Assembly (NCBI RefSeq): GCF_002909375.1 | Contig: NZ_PPXD01000001.1 | Span: forward strand, 1 to 64,000 | DNA from: Cryobacterium zongtaii | Lineage (GTDB): Bacteria > Actinomycetota > Actinomycetes > Actinomycetales > Microbacteriaceae | Direction: 5' to 3' | DNA: 64,000 nucleotides | Part shown: piece by piece, positions 1-9,432 of the stretch | Position numbering within the stretch: position 1 is the stretch's first letter | Layout: each line of letters opens with the position of its first letter | The notes under the pieces: generated by a model | What the model was told of the DNA's origin: nothing | Seen by the model: the letters and a program-made list of their open reading frames with translations, nothing else | The model's database searches: none | Made by a program: the position numbers and the translations under genes

Positions 1-118
1 ACACGTTACCGCCGGTCCACACCACCAAGCCATTGGCCGTCAGCTCACCGTGCAGCCGAGCGATATCCGCCCGCACACGCGCGATCGCGACCTCGATCTC
101 GGGTTCATAGGAACTCAT
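1..118 (-). CDS. araD: L-ribulose-5-phosphate 4-epimerase, N-terminal part (cut by window start)
   Basis: Only the first 39 codons are present, starting from ATG at 118 on the reverse strand. The peptide runs MSSYEPEIEVAIARVRADI and continues to a segment ending VWTGGNV, which matches the N-terminus of class II aldolase/epimerases of the AraD type (the 'WTGGN(V/I)S' turn). AraD converts L-ribulose-5-phosphate to D-xylulose-5-phosphate in the cytoplasm, in arabinose/ribulose catabolism. It is transcribed divergently from a LacI regulator across a 240 bp region with repeated operator-like sites. Other class II aldolases such as UlaF or fuculose aldolases share this turn, so exact substrate is less sure than family. 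Confidence 0.75.
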   Translation of the reverse strand, partial: MSSYEPEIEVAIARVRADIARLHGELTANGLVVWTGGNV

Positions 119-171
119 TTAGCATTCCACCTTCGTTGTGTTGCGCTTTGAGACAACTATCACGCGGTTGT

Positions 172-212
172 ATGTTAGCGCACTATCAGCGCTGAATGTT
201 AGCGCACTATCA
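172..212. promoter_or_regulatory. Two direct operator-like repeats between araD and the LacI regulator
   Basis: ATGTTAGCGCACTATCA occurs exactly at 172-188 and again at 196-212, a 24 bp offset (just over two helical turns). TTAGCGCNCTA-type sequences resemble LacI-family operators. The sites lie about 55 to 100 bp upstream of araD, so they probably control it. An imperfect ACAAC/GTTGT inverted repeat sits just beside them at 152-172. Confidence 0.6.
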
Positions 213-317
213 CGACGGTTTCTGGTTTCCAGCGCGCAGTCGATGGGGCACGCTACCTGATGAAAAGGTGAATTTCGACCGACATCCGTCACTGGGCGAA
301 GCACCAGAGATGCCTCG

Positions 318-329
318 TGATAGTGCGCT
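318..329. promoter_or_regulatory. Third, inverted copy of the operator core, next to the LacI gene start
   Basis: TGATAGTGCGCT at 318-329 is the exact reverse complement of AGCGCACTATCA, the 3' part of the two direct repeats at 172-212. It lies about 30 bp upstream of the regulator start, a typical place for autorepression. Three sites on both sides of the divergent region would also allow looping; that is inference. Confidence 0.5.
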
Positions 330-358
330 CCCGCACCCCATGAGGGTATTCTTGACCG

Positions 359-1414
359 ATGTCGACTTCTCCCGTGGGCCCGGTGGGCGAGAGCCAGCGC
401 CCGGCGAACCGCAGTGTGCGCATGATCGACGTGGCCAGGCTCGCCGGAGTGTCCCAACAAACCGTGTCGCGGGTCGTGAACGGCCACAGCAATGTGGGGC
501 CCGAGGTGCGGGAACGGGTCGAACGGGCGATCACCCAGCTGCGGTACAACCGGAATTCGGCTGCGCGCGCGTTGGCGACCAATCGTTCGATGAACCTCGG
601 GGTGCTCAGCTATTCCCTGCCGGTGCACGGCTCGACAATGGTGCTCTTCGGCGTCGCAGAGGAGGCGCGCCGCAACGGCTACGCCACCAGCCTCGTGAGC
701 ATCTCCGATGTCGATTCGAATGACATCCGGGCGGCCGTGGACACCCTGCTCGGTGACTCCGTGGACGGGATTGTCGTGCTGGCACCGATGTCCGCCGCGG
801 CCCCGGTACTCAACGGGTTGGACCTGGACGTGCCCATCGTCCGCTTCGAACAGGGCGCGCCGGCCAGCTCTCACGCCGTGACCATGGACGACGGGCTCGG
901 GGCGCGACTGGCCACCCGGCATCTGCTCGACCTCGGGCATGACACCGTGTGGCATGTGGCCGGACCGCGGGGCTGGATGGCGTCGGACGCTCGTCGCGCC
1001 GGCTGGCTGGCCGAGCTGGCCGTCGCCCACCGCCCGGTGAACCCCGAGTTCTCCACGGCAGACTGGACCGTTGAATCCGGCTACCGTGCCGGACTGTTGA
1101 TCGCCGAGAACCCGGCCATCACGGCGGTGCTCGCCGCGAATGACTCCATGGCCCTGGGCATCATGAAGGCCCTGACCGAACGTGGCCTGTCGGTGCCTGG
1201 CGACGTGAGCGTCGTGGGCTTCGACGACATGAGCGAGGCCAGGTATTTCCAGCCCGGACTCACCACGATCCGGCTCGACTTCGACGAGGTCGGCCGCCTC
1301 GCGGTCGACCGTCTGCTGCAGCTGATGGGTGGCGAGGCCGCGGAGACGATTCCCGCGATCGCCCCGGAGCTGATCGTGCGCGACAGCACCACGGCACCCC
1401 GCACCCGCGGCTGA
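359..1414 (+). CDS. LacI/GalR-family transcriptional regulator
   Basis: This 351-residue protein has the standard LacI layout. An N-terminal helix-turn-helix and hinge lie at about residues 20-75 (MIDVARLAGVSQQTVSRVVN, then the RRYNRNSAARALA-like hinge region), followed by a periplasmic-binding-protein-type sugar domain to about 345. The start ATG at 359 leaves 20 residues before the HTH; ATG at 422 would trim these and is an alternative. The gene diverges from araD and the spacer holds three copies of one operator-like sequence, so it most likely represses a pentose (arabinose/ribulose) operon in the absence of a sugar effector. The effector itself cannot be read from sequence. Confidence 0.9.
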   Translation: MSTSPVGPVGESQRPANRSVRMIDVARLAGVSQQTVSRVVNGHSNVGPEVRERVERAITQLRYNRNSAARALATNRSMNLGVLSYSLPVHGSTMVLFGVAEEARRNGYATSLVSISDVDSNDIRAAVDTLLGDSVDGIVVLAPMSAAAPVLNGLDLDVPIVRFEQGAPASSHAVTMDDGLGARLATRHLLDLGHDTVWHVAGPRGWMASDARRAGWLAELAVAHRPVNPEFSTADWTVESGYRAGLLIAENPAITAVLAANDSMALGIMKALTERGLSVPGDVSVVGFDDMSEARYFQPGLTTIRLDFDEVGRLAVDRLLQLMGGEAAETIPAIAPELIVRDSTTAPRTRG

Positions 1415-1463
1415 CGCCGAGTCCTGCAGGGGCCCGCAGTGTCGATCCCCACGAGCGACGCCA

Positions 1464-2219
1464 TCAGACCGTATCGAGCTCACCCAACGCGGACTGAAGG
1501 GTGAGATCGACCCCGTGAGCCAGCATCCTTCGATAGGTCTCGTCGCCGCTGCTGGCCACTGAGCGGATGATGTCCCGTTGCGTCTGCACGCGTTGACGGA
1601 TGAGCTCGAGCACATCGTCTGTCGTTCCGCCCCACCCGTAGACCCGGAGAATCGACTCCAAACGAGCCCGGCGCTCCCCGAATGCGGTGAATCCTTCGTC
1701 AACAACGAGCTGACGCGCGTGGAGCGGCACCCAGGAGAAGACGACCCAGGCGAGGTCTTCGGCGCTCGTGGTCGGGCCGGCCATGTCCCAGTCCACGAAA
1801 CCCACGAGCCCGTGTGCATTCCAGACCGCGTTGTAGGGCGCCGCATCGTTGTGGCCGATGATCAAGCCGGGTTTCCACGTCCGGCCCTCGCGCCACCGCG
1901 ACCCTGCGGGCGGGACGAAGTCGGCGACGGCGGAGTGATACCGCCTGAGCCAGTCGCCCACATCCAGGAGCGCTCCGTCGCTGTGGGTCCAGCGCGGCCA
2001 CGGGCGGAGGTTGCCGACGGTCGAACCGTCGAGATAGCTGAGCACGTCGCGGCCCTGCGCGTCAGAGCCGAGCGGGCGCGGCGCTCCGACGAAACCGGTG
2101 GATGCCAGATGCTGCAGAAGGGCGTTCACGGCCGGTGTCCACGGGCCGGGAATTCGACGAATCGTGCCGTCGACCAGATGGGCACCGCCGTCAAATCCGC
2201 CAGCCAGTTTTCCGTTCAC
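1464..2219 (-). CDS. Aminoglycoside/choline-kinase-like phosphotransferase (APH family)
   Basis: The 251-residue protein starts at GTG 2219, preceded by GGGAGG seven bases upstream; a longer open frame continues further upstream but its translation is Arg/Pro-rich junk. Kinase motifs are visible: the catalytic-loop HNDAAPYN at residues 123-130 (HxDxxxxN) and the metal-binding GFVDWD at about 140-145. The N-terminal lobe is short. The APH family transfers a phosphate from ATP to small hydroxylated molecules (aminoglycosides, choline, homoserine, sugars). No neighbour points to a substrate, so antibiotic resistance should not be assumed. It is convergent with the LacI gene. Confidence 0.8.
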   Translation of the reverse strand: MNGKLAGGFDGGAHLVDGTIRRIPGPWTPAVNALLQHLASTGFVGAPRPLGSDAQGRDVLSYLDGSTVGNLRPWPRWTHSDGALLDVGDWLRRYHSAVADFVPPAGSRWREGRTWKPGLIIGHNDAAPYNAVWNAHGLVGFVDWDMAGPTTSAEDLAWVVFSWVPLHARQLVVDEGFTAFGERRARLESILRVYGWGGTTDDVLELIRQRVQTQRDIIRSVASSGDETYRRMLAHGVDLTLQSALGELDTV

Positions 2220-2302
2220 GCGGTAAGCCTCCCACGACGATGCCCCTGCCCGGAATTGCTTTTGTCCCGAGGCGCTGCGATGTTTGCCACAGGGGGATAC
2301 AC

Positions 2303-3004
2303 ATGAGACTTCGTGAACTGGTGGGTCGAGGGGCCGCGCTGCCGCTCGTCGGCGCACTCGCCGTCGGCGTTCTGCTGGCCGGCTGCTCGGGGAATGCCGA
2401 CGACGACCAGTTACCCGCGATGCCGTTCGACACCGTCGCCATGCCGGTCGACAGGGCGCCAACGGCCACGCCCGGACAGCACCTCGGGGTCGGCGAGATC
2501 GCCCTGCTTCCGCAGTCCAACTACAAGGGCGTGCCGGGGGACGCGATCGAGACAACCGTGTTGGGTGTCGTCGAGGGAGAACCCTCCTATTGGGACGTTT
2601 TCGACAACGGTGCGGGGTTCGCGGGGGAAACCCCGTTCTTCGCCGTGATTCAGTACCGCTGGGTCACCGGCAGCGTGACCGCCTACACGACCCCGCTCCT
2701 GCGTCCGGTGCTCGACGACGGCACCGAAGGCGGCATCGTGGAGCGCGAATACATGGGCTCCCTGACGGCGAACACGATCTGCCCGTTCGAGCTCGAGCGG
2801 TTCGACCTCGACGAGGACCGGGGACCCGACGAGTACCTCGCCTGTGTGCTGTACACGGCACCCAAAGGTTCCACAGTGGTCGGGTTGGGCTGGCACAACC
2901 TGGGTGGCATGGCATTCTCGGCGCCTGATCCCGCCGTAAATCCGTTCTACCCCGCACCCGTGGTCTGGGACGTCATGCCGGTCGCGGTATCCGCGGGCGA
3001 TTAG
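2303..3004 (+). CDS. Putative lipoprotein of unknown function
   Basis: Start ATG 2303 follows an AGGGGG ribosome site. The 233-residue product begins with a signal peptide ending in the lipobox LLAGC (Cys about residue 31), then an Asp/Pro-rich linker. A beta-rich domain follows, containing two cysteines (TICPFELE and YLACVLY) that could form a disulfide. It should be anchored to the outer face of the cytoplasmic membrane. The layout (anchor, linker, small beta domain) resembles the secreted small proteins at 15.6-18.7 kb and 52-60 kb, but I see no clear sequence identity. No family was recognised. Confidence 0.75.
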   Translation: MRLRELVGRGAALPLVGALAVGVLLAGCSGNADDDQLPAMPFDTVAMPVDRAPTATPGQHLGVGEIALLPQSNYKGVPGDAIETTVLGVVEGEPSYWDVFDNGAGFAGETPFFAVIQYRWVTGSVTAYTTPLLRPVLDDGTEGGIVEREYMGSLTANTICPFELERFDLDEDRGPDEYLACVLYTAPKGSTVVGLGWHNLGGMAFSAPDPAVNPFYPAPVVWDVMPVAVSAGD

Positions 3005-3128
3005 ACCGACCTCGGTACGCTGACGCCCCTGGCGTTACCCCGTGAGCCAAGTCCAGCGCCGCTGAGAGTTCGCTGACTGTGCCCTCGAGGGATATCGCCG
3101 CGCCGGGCGCGCGGGGTTTACTGGACCG

Positions 3129-4883
3129 ATGGCTCAGACCGTCGCAGACCAGATCATCGCCCAACTCGTGGACGCCGGGGTGCGCCGTATCTACGGCATC
3201 GTCGGGGACAGCCTCAACCCCGTCGTCGACGCCGTGCGTCGAACCGGCGGAGCCGCCAAGGGCGGCATCGACTGGGTGCACGTGCGCAATGAGGAGGCCG
3301 CGGCCTTCGCGGCCGGCGCCGAGGCCCAGCTCACCGGGCGCCTCGCCGTGTGCGCCGGCAGCTGCGGTCCGGGAAACCTGCACCTGATCAACGGACTCTA
3401 CGACGCACACCGCAGCGGAGCGCCGGTGCTGGCCATCGCCAGCCACATCCCGACCGGTCAGATCGGAAGCGGCTTCTTCCAGGAAACCCACCCGGACCGG
3501 CTCTTCACCGAGTGCTCGCACTACCGGGAACTGGTCTCCTCCGCCGAGCAGTCGCCCAAGGTGGTCAACGCGGCCATGCGGCACGCGGTCGCCCTGGGTG
3601 GGGTATCGGTGGTCACCCTGCCCGGTGACGTCGCCGAACTCGATGCCGAGGGCGCCGTGCCCCGCTTCGTGTTGCCGGGGCGACCGACCGTGGTGCCCGC
3701 AGCGGATGACGTGCGTGCCCTGGCCGACGCGATCAACCGGGCCAAGACCGTCGCGATCTTCGCCGGGGCCGGTGTCGCGGGTGCCCACGACGCGGTGATC
3801 GCCTTCGCCGACCTCGTCGCCGCGCCCGTCGGGCACAGCCTGCGGGGCAAGGAATGGATCCAGTACGACAACCCGTTCGACGTGGGCATGACCGGGCTGC
3901 TCGGCTACGGGGCCGCGCACGCCGGCATCCACGACGCCGACCTGGTGCTGCTTCTGGGCACCGACTTCCCCTATGAGCAGTTCCTGCCCGACGGCGACAC
4001 GGTGGTCATCGCCCAGGTCGACACCGACCCGTCCCACCTGGGCCGTCGGGTCAGCGTCACCCATCCGGTACACGGCGACGTGGCGGCCACGCTCGCGGCC
4101 CTCACCGAGCTGGTGACGAAGAAGACCGACCGGGCTTTCCTCGAACGCACCCTCAAGAAGCACGGGAAACTGCTCAGCTCGGTCGTCGGCACCTACACGG
4201 ATGTCGACCACGGCCGCCCGATCCACCCGGAGTTCGCGGCGGCCATGCTCGATGAGCTCGTCGCCGACGACGCCATCGTCACCGCCGACACCGGCATGGG
4301 CAACGTCTGGCAGGCCCGGTACCTCACCCCCAACGGGCGTCGCCGGCTGATCGGCTCGTACCTGCACGGGTCGATGGCCAACGCGGTGCCGCAGGCGATC
4401 GGCGCCCAGAGCGCCTACCCCGACCGCCAAGTGGTCACCATCAGCGGCGACGGTGGACTGGCGATGTTGCTCGGCGAGCTCATCACCATCGCCGCGCAGC
4501 AGCTGCCGGTGAAGGTCGTGGTGTTCAACAACTCCACTCTGGGCCTGGTGAAACTGGAGATGTTCGTCGACGGGTACCCCGACTTCGGTGTCGACGTGCC
4601 CGCCGTCGACTACGCTGCCGTGGCCACCGCGCTCGGCTTCCATGCCGTGCGGGTGGAGGACCCCGCGGCGCTGCGGTCCGCGCTCACGGCCGCCTTCGCC
4701 CACGAGGGGCCCGCCCTGGTCGACATCGTCACCGACCCGCTGGCGCTGTCCCTGCCGCCGAACGTGACCGCCAAGCAGGTGAAGGGCTTCGCGCTGGCGC
4801 TGTCGAAGACCGTGCTCAACGGTGGGGTGGGTGAGGCGGTGCAGATGGCGCGGTCCAACATCCGGCACCTACCCGGGCTCTGA
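3129..4883 (+). CDS. poxB: Pyruvate oxidase / pyruvate dehydrogenase (quinone), ThDP-dependent
   Basis: The 584-residue protein is full length for PoxB-type thiamine-diphosphate enzymes. Seen in order: PYR domain with the cofactor-activating Glu in VRNEEAAAFAAGAEA (about residue 55), a central FAD/Rossmann-like domain, and a PP domain whose ThDP/Mg motif begins at GDGGLAM and ends at NNSTLG (about 438-468). The C-terminal 30 residues could be the membrane-contacting tail. PoxB oxidises pyruvate to acetate and CO2, passing electrons to menaquinone. Acetolactate synthase-like relatives share the fold, but length and N-terminal sequence (YGIVGDSLNPVVDA) fit PoxB best. It appears monocistronic, with a hairpin just after the stop. 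Confidence 0.9.
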   Translation: MAQTVADQIIAQLVDAGVRRIYGIVGDSLNPVVDAVRRTGGAAKGGIDWVHVRNEEAAAFAAGAEAQLTGRLAVCAGSCGPGNLHLINGLYDAHRSGAPVLAIASHIPTGQIGSGFFQETHPDRLFTECSHYRELVSSAEQSPKVVNAAMRHAVALGGVSVVTLPGDVAELDAEGAVPRFVLPGRPTVVPAADDVRALADAINRAKTVAIFAGAGVAGAHDAVIAFADLVAAPVGHSLRGKEWIQYDNPFDVGMTGLLGYGAAHAGIHDADLVLLLGTDFPYEQFLPDGDTVVIAQVDTDPSHLGRRVSVTHPVHGDVAATLAALTELVTKKTDRAFLERTLKKHGKLLSSVVGTYTDVDHGRPIHPEFAAAMLDELVADDAIVTADTGMGNVWQARYLTPNGRRRLIGSYLHGSMANAVPQAIGAQSAYPDRQVVTISGDGGLAMLLGELITIAAQQLPVKVVVFNNSTLGLVKLEMFVDGYPDFGVDVPAVDYAAVATALGFHAVRVEDPAALRSALTAAFAHEGPALVDIVTDPLALSLPPNVTAKQVKGFALALSKTVLNGGVGEAVQMARSNIRHLPGL

Positions 4884-4896
4884 CGCCCGCCTAACT

Positions 4897-4929
4897 CCGC
4901 GGGCTCACCCGAAACGGGTGACGCCGCGG
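4897..4929. terminator. GC-rich hairpin after poxB
   Basis: TCACCCG-AAA-CGGGTGA forms a perfect 7 bp stem with a 3-base loop, extended outward by CCGCGG arms. It starts 14 bp after the poxB stop. There is no U-tract, so it could be a Rho-assisted or weak terminator rather than a classic intrinsic one. Confidence 0.45.
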
Positions 4930-4983
4930 CGGGCTGCGGGGGAGGACACTGTGCCTGACGCGAACCGATGCGGAAGGGACCCC

Positions 4984-6213
4984 ATGTGGCGACGCCGATC
5001 CAGGAACCGACCCCAGAGGGACGAGGCGCACCCCCCAGGCGTGGCCAGCGACGAGCCGGTGATCGTCGGTCCGCCGGTCTCGTCGCACCGCAGCACGTCG
5101 ATCCTCGTCGGTCTGGGCGGTGCCACGGTGGCGGTCTTCGGCCTGGCCGCCCTAGCCGGGATCGCGGCGCCGATCCTCCTGGCGCTGGTGCTCACCATCT
5201 GCGCCCACCCGGTGCGCCGGAGCCTGGAACGGCGCGGCGTGCCGCGGGGTCTGGCCACGGGATCCGTTGTCGCGACGGTGTTCATCGTGCTGGCGGCCTT
5301 CGTGGCGGCGCTGGGCCTGGCCCTGGGCCAATTCGCCACCCTGCTGCCCCAGTTCTCCAGCCAGATCAGCGACATCGCCACCACCATCACCGACTGGCTC
5401 GCGAGCCTCGGATTCGGCTCGGCGCAGGTGCAGGCCGTCGAGGACAGCCTTGACCCGAGCAATCTGGCTTCGGTCGTCTCCGGACTCTTCGGCAGCATCA
5501 CCAACATCACGGTCGCCCTCGTGATCGTGTTGACCATGCTGATCCTGATGGCGGCGGACGCCGGCTACCTGCCCACCCTGCTCACCCAACTGCGGCCGAC
5601 CCGACCCACACTGGTGGAGGCCCTGACGAACTTCGCCTCCAGCGTGCGCCGCTACATGGTGGCCACCACCCTCCTCGGCATCGTCCAAGGTGTCTTGAAC
5701 GCCGTGGCGCTCGTGCTGCTCGGGGTGCCGGGCGCGTTCCTCTGGGGGCTGCTGTCATTCCTGTGCAGCTTCATCCCCAATGTGGGCTACTTCATCGCCA
5801 TCATCCCGCCCACGGTGTTCGCGTTCCTCACCGGCGGCTGGGAGCTCGCGCTGCCCGTGATCGTGATCTACGCGATCGTCAACGGGGTGGTGCAGTCGAT
5901 CGTGCAGCCCCGGGTGGTCGGCAACGCCGTCGCCCTCAGCCAATCCCTCACCTTCGCCTCGGTGCTGTTCTGGGCGATCGTGCTCGGTGCCATCGGCGCG
6001 ATCCTGGCGATTCCGCTCACCTTGCTGATCCGAACGATCCTGGTGGATGCCGACCCCGCGGCCGCCTGGTGGCGCCCCCTGATCGGCGACCTCGATGAAA
6101 CCCGCACCCTGATGAAGGTCGAGGATGCCCGCCAGCGCGCCCTGCGCAAGGCCGGCCGGGCGGCCAAGTCCAGCCAGGGCAAGCCGACCAAGGGTGTGCC
6201 AGGCCCCGCCTAG
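4984..6213 (+). CDS. AI-2E family transporter (PerM/UPF0118-type membrane protein)
   Basis: This 409-residue polytopic membrane protein has about eight hydrophobic segments. A pair sits at the N-terminus (VGLGGATVAVFGLAAL and the next helix), followed by the long helical soluble insert and a C-terminal block with the family signature region PNVGYFIAIIPP and VQSIVQPRVVG. AI-2E family proteins are predicted transporters; described members export AI-2 or act in Na+/H+ exchange, so the substrate is open. I chose ATG 4984 (MWRRRSR, GGAAGGG upstream). GTG 4951, with GGGGGAGG five bases upstream, is a strong alternative adding 11 residues. The C-terminus is a basic cytoplasmic tail. Confidence 0.85.
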   Translation: MWRRRSRNRPQRDEAHPPGVASDEPVIVGPPVSSHRSTSILVGLGGATVAVFGLAALAGIAAPILLALVLTICAHPVRRSLERRGVPRGLATGSVVATVFIVLAAFVAALGLALGQFATLLPQFSSQISDIATTITDWLASLGFGSAQVQAVEDSLDPSNLASVVSGLFGSITNITVALVIVLTMLILMAADAGYLPTLLTQLRPTRPTLVEALTNFASSVRRYMVATTLLGIVQGVLNAVALVLLGVPGAFLWGLLSFLCSFIPNVGYFIAIIPPTVFAFLTGGWELALPVIVIYAIVNGVVQSIVQPRVVGNAVALSQSLTFASVLFWAIVLGAIGAILAIPLTLLIRTILVDADPAAAWWRPLIGDLDETRTLMKVEDARQRALRKAGRAAKSSQGKPTKGVPGPA

Positions 6214-6284
6214 CTGCCGGTCAGGGGCTTTTCTCAGGACCCGCTGGCAGAGTCGGTGCTCCGTTCTGTTGCCAGGAGGTTCCC

Positions 6285-7739
6285 ATGCCCGCTGATCCCA
6301 CTGTCTCCTCCCCGGCCGGCTCCGCCGCGGCCACCGCACCCCGCTCGCACTACGACGTGCTGGTGATCGGCGCCGGCCCCGCCGGCACGGCCGCTGCCCT
6401 CCGCGCGGCCGAGCTGGGGGCCGGGGTCGTGGTCGTCGAGGCCGATCGCACCGGGGGCACCTGTGTGAACACCGGCTGCGTGCCCACCCGGGCGCTCGCG
6501 AAGGCGGCCAGGCTGATGCGCGAGGTGCGCACCGCCGAGACCTACGGCATCGAGGCCGTCATCCAGCGATTCGACTGGCGCACCACGGCCGCCAGAGTCA
6601 CCGAATCCGTCGACAGAGTACGGTCGATCAAACGCGAGGCCGAGCGGTTCAGCGCCGCCGGCATCGACCTCGTCCTCGAGGGACGGGCCCGGTTCGTCGA
6701 CCCGCACACCGTGGAGCTCGACAGCGGCCGCCGCATCAGCGCCGATAACATCCTGATCTGCGTGGGCGGTCACTCACGCCGGCTGCCGATCCCCGGCGCC
6801 GACCTGGCGACGGTGCCCGAACACGTACTCACCCTGCCCGCCCTGCCCGAACGCCTCGCGGTGATCGGCGGCGGCAACACCGGCGCCCAGCTGGTGACCA
6901 TTTTCAGTTCGTTCGGCTCGAGGGTGACGCTGCTCGATGTGGCACCGCGGATCCTGATGGCCTCGGACGCCGCCGTCTCCGCCGGGGTGACCACGGCGTT
7001 CCGCGAGCAGGGCACTCGGGTGGAGACCGGCATCGAGACCGTCGAGTCGCTGGTGAAGCAGCCGGATGGCTCGATCCTCCTGACCTGGCGTGCGGCCGGT
7101 GAACCGGTGTCAGGGCAGTTCGATGCCGTGATCATGGCGACCGGCTGGCCGGCGGATGTCGACGACCTGGGCCTCGCTAACGCGGGCGTGGCCACGGAGC
7201 GGTCCGCGATTCCCGTCGACCAGTACTTCCGCAGCGAGGTGTCGCACATCTTCGCCGTCGGCGACGCGAACGGCCGCGACATGCTCGTGCAGGCCGCCCA
7301 GTTCGAGGGTGAGGCCGCGGCCGAGAACGCGGTGCTGGGCACCAACCGTCGCACCCCGCACCACCTGCTGCCCGCGGGCGGGTTCACCGATCCCGACTAT
7401 GCCGGGGTGGGGCTCACCGAGGAGCAGGCACGTGCCCGTGACCCGCTCTGCGTGGTGGCCACGGTGCCGTATGCGAGCCTGGACCGAGCGGTGATCGACG
7501 ACAGGGAACGCGGGTTCCTGATGCTGATCTCCGACCGGCGCCGGGAGCTGATCCTCGGTGCACACGCCGTGGGCGAGAACGCCATCGAGGTGGTGCAGTC
7601 GGTGACCACGGCCATCGCCGCCGGCGTGGATGTGGCGACCCTCGCCCACGTGCGGTTCGCCTACCCCACCTACAGCGCCATCATCGGCCTCGCCGCCCGC
7701 ACCCTCCTGGCTGAGGCTCCGCCCGCCCAGCGCCCCTGA
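6285..7739 (+). CDS. Class I pyridine-nucleotide-disulfide oxidoreductase (FAD flavoprotein), atypical
   Basis: The 484-residue protein begins at ATG 6285 behind a perfect AGGAGG. Motifs: FAD-binding GAGPAGTAAA near residue 28, redox disulfide CVNTGC at about 60-65, NAD(P)-binding GGGNTGAQ near 200, second FAD motif FAVGDAN near 323, and the dimerisation domain. In lipoamide dehydrogenase and glutathione reductase the C-terminus carries the HxxPTxSE catalytic dyad; here the equivalent reads FAYPTYSA, so both His and Glu are replaced. Lpd and MerA are therefore unlikely as written. A quinone or transhydrogenase-like role, or an unknown electron acceptor, is possible. A hydrophilic Ala/Ser-rich N-terminus of 20 residues precedes the domain. 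Confidence 0.85.
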   Translation: MPADPTVSSPAGSAAATAPRSHYDVLVIGAGPAGTAAALRAAELGAGVVVVEADRTGGTCVNTGCVPTRALAKAARLMREVRTAETYGIEAVIQRFDWRTTAARVTESVDRVRSIKREAERFSAAGIDLVLEGRARFVDPHTVELDSGRRISADNILICVGGHSRRLPIPGADLATVPEHVLTLPALPERLAVIGGGNTGAQLVTIFSSFGSRVTLLDVAPRILMASDAAVSAGVTTAFREQGTRVETGIETVESLVKQPDGSILLTWRAAGEPVSGQFDAVIMATGWPADVDDLGLANAGVATERSAIPVDQYFRSEVSHIFAVGDANGRDMLVQAAQFEGEAAAENAVLGTNRRTPHHLLPAGGFTDPDYAGVGLTEEQARARDPLCVVATVPYASLDRAVIDDRERGFLMLISDRRRELILGAHAVGENAIEVVQSVTTAIAAGVDVATLAHVRFAYPTYSAIIGLAARTLLAEAPPAQRP

Positions 7740-7760
7740 GGCATGCCCCTAGGCCCAACC

Positions 7761-7818
7761 GTTGCCCATGCGGACAGGTGCGCCCGGTACGCCGGGCACA
7801 GTCGTCCGCACGGGCAAC
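7761..7818. repeat. Long imperfect palindrome in a convergent intergenic space (type F)
   Basis: Outer arms GTTGCCCATGCGGAC (7761-7775) and GTCCGCACGGGCAAC (7804-7818) pair with one mismatch. A second perfect hairpin, GCCCGG-TACG-CCGGGC, lies in the loop (7782-7797). It sits between the converging flavoprotein and hydrolase genes and could terminate both, but the absence of a U-tract and the nested structure make a mobile palindromic element equally possible. Confidence 0.65.
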
Positions 7819-7843
7819 AGTTGCGGTGGTCGAGGGGTGCCGC

Positions 7844-8754
<911 letters not shown>

Positions 8755-8772
8755 AATGCAAGTGAGGTTTGT

Positions 8773-9336
8773 GTGAACACTGTAAGTAGCCCGCGTGAAG
8801 TCGCGACCGCCGCCGCCGACCGGTTGTATTACAGCCGGGGCATCCAGGCCGTGTCGATGGACGAACTGCGCGCCGAGACCGGGCTGTCGCTGAAGAAGCT
8901 CTATGCCCTCTTCCCGTCGAAGGAGGCGATCGTGCTCGCCGTGCTGCACAGCAGGCACGAGCAGTGGTCCGCCGGCCTGGAACGCGCTGCCGCGACCGCG
9001 ACGACCCCGCGCGAGCGGGTGCTGTCGATTTACGACTATCTGCTCGAGTGCTTCGTCAGCGACGACTACCGGGGCTGCGGATTCGTGAACGCCTTCGGTG
9101 AACTCGGTGCGACGGTGCCGGCCGTGGCCGAGGCCGCCCGGGCCCAGAAGGTCGGTTTCCAGGGCTACGTCGGGAAGCTGGTCGCGGCGGCCGGCGCCCC
9201 GGCCGAGCTGGCACCCATGCTGGTGTTGCTGGCCGAGGGCGCTCAGACCACCGCGGCCATCTGTGGCACCCCGGATGCCGCCAGATCGGCCCGCGCTGCC
9301 GCCGAGGCCCTGCTCGACGGGGCCCGCGCGGCCTGA
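8773..9336 (+). CDS. TetR/AcrR-family transcriptional regulator
   Basis: The 187-residue protein starts at GTG 8773, with GTGAGG upstream. The helix-turn-helix lies at about residues 22-48 (GIQAVSMDELRAETGLSLKKLYALFPSK). The remaining helical domain contains DYRGCGFVNAFGELGA, as in the C-terminal ligand domain of TetR proteins often found next to alpha/beta hydrolases. The two GAGAACG-NN-CGTTCTC palindromes in its own promoter indicate autoregulation together with control of the divergent hydrolase. The ligand is unknown. Confidence 0.9.
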   Translation: MNTVSSPREVATAAADRLYYSRGIQAVSMDELRAETGLSLKKLYALFPSKEAIVLAVLHSRHEQWSAGLERAAATATTPRERVLSIYDYLLECFVSDDYRGCGFVNAFGELGATVPAVAEAARAQKVGFQGYVGKLVAAAGAPAELAPMLVLLAEGAQTTAAICGTPDAARSARAAAEALLDGARAA

Positions 9337-9432
9337 CCATCGTCGCGACCCGGGCGCGCACGTCCGTGCAGGGTGGGGCGTTCAGTATCTCCGAAGTTGA
9401 CCCGGGTGCGGGCGTCGGCGCAAACTGATCCC

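Noticed and set aside
119-1846. Open frame antisense across the LacI gene
   Set aside because: It runs through the operator region and the regulator; no domain, no ribosome site, GC3 pattern of a shadow.
1464-2219. Aminoglycoside resistance gene
   Set aside because: Catalytic motifs show only the broad phosphotransferase fold; many family members act on metabolites, so no resistance claim is made.
2973-4868. Long open frame antisense to poxB
   Set aside because: Its translation is His/Gly/Val/Arg-rich low-complexity, a typical shadow of a high-GC gene; poxB has full motifs.
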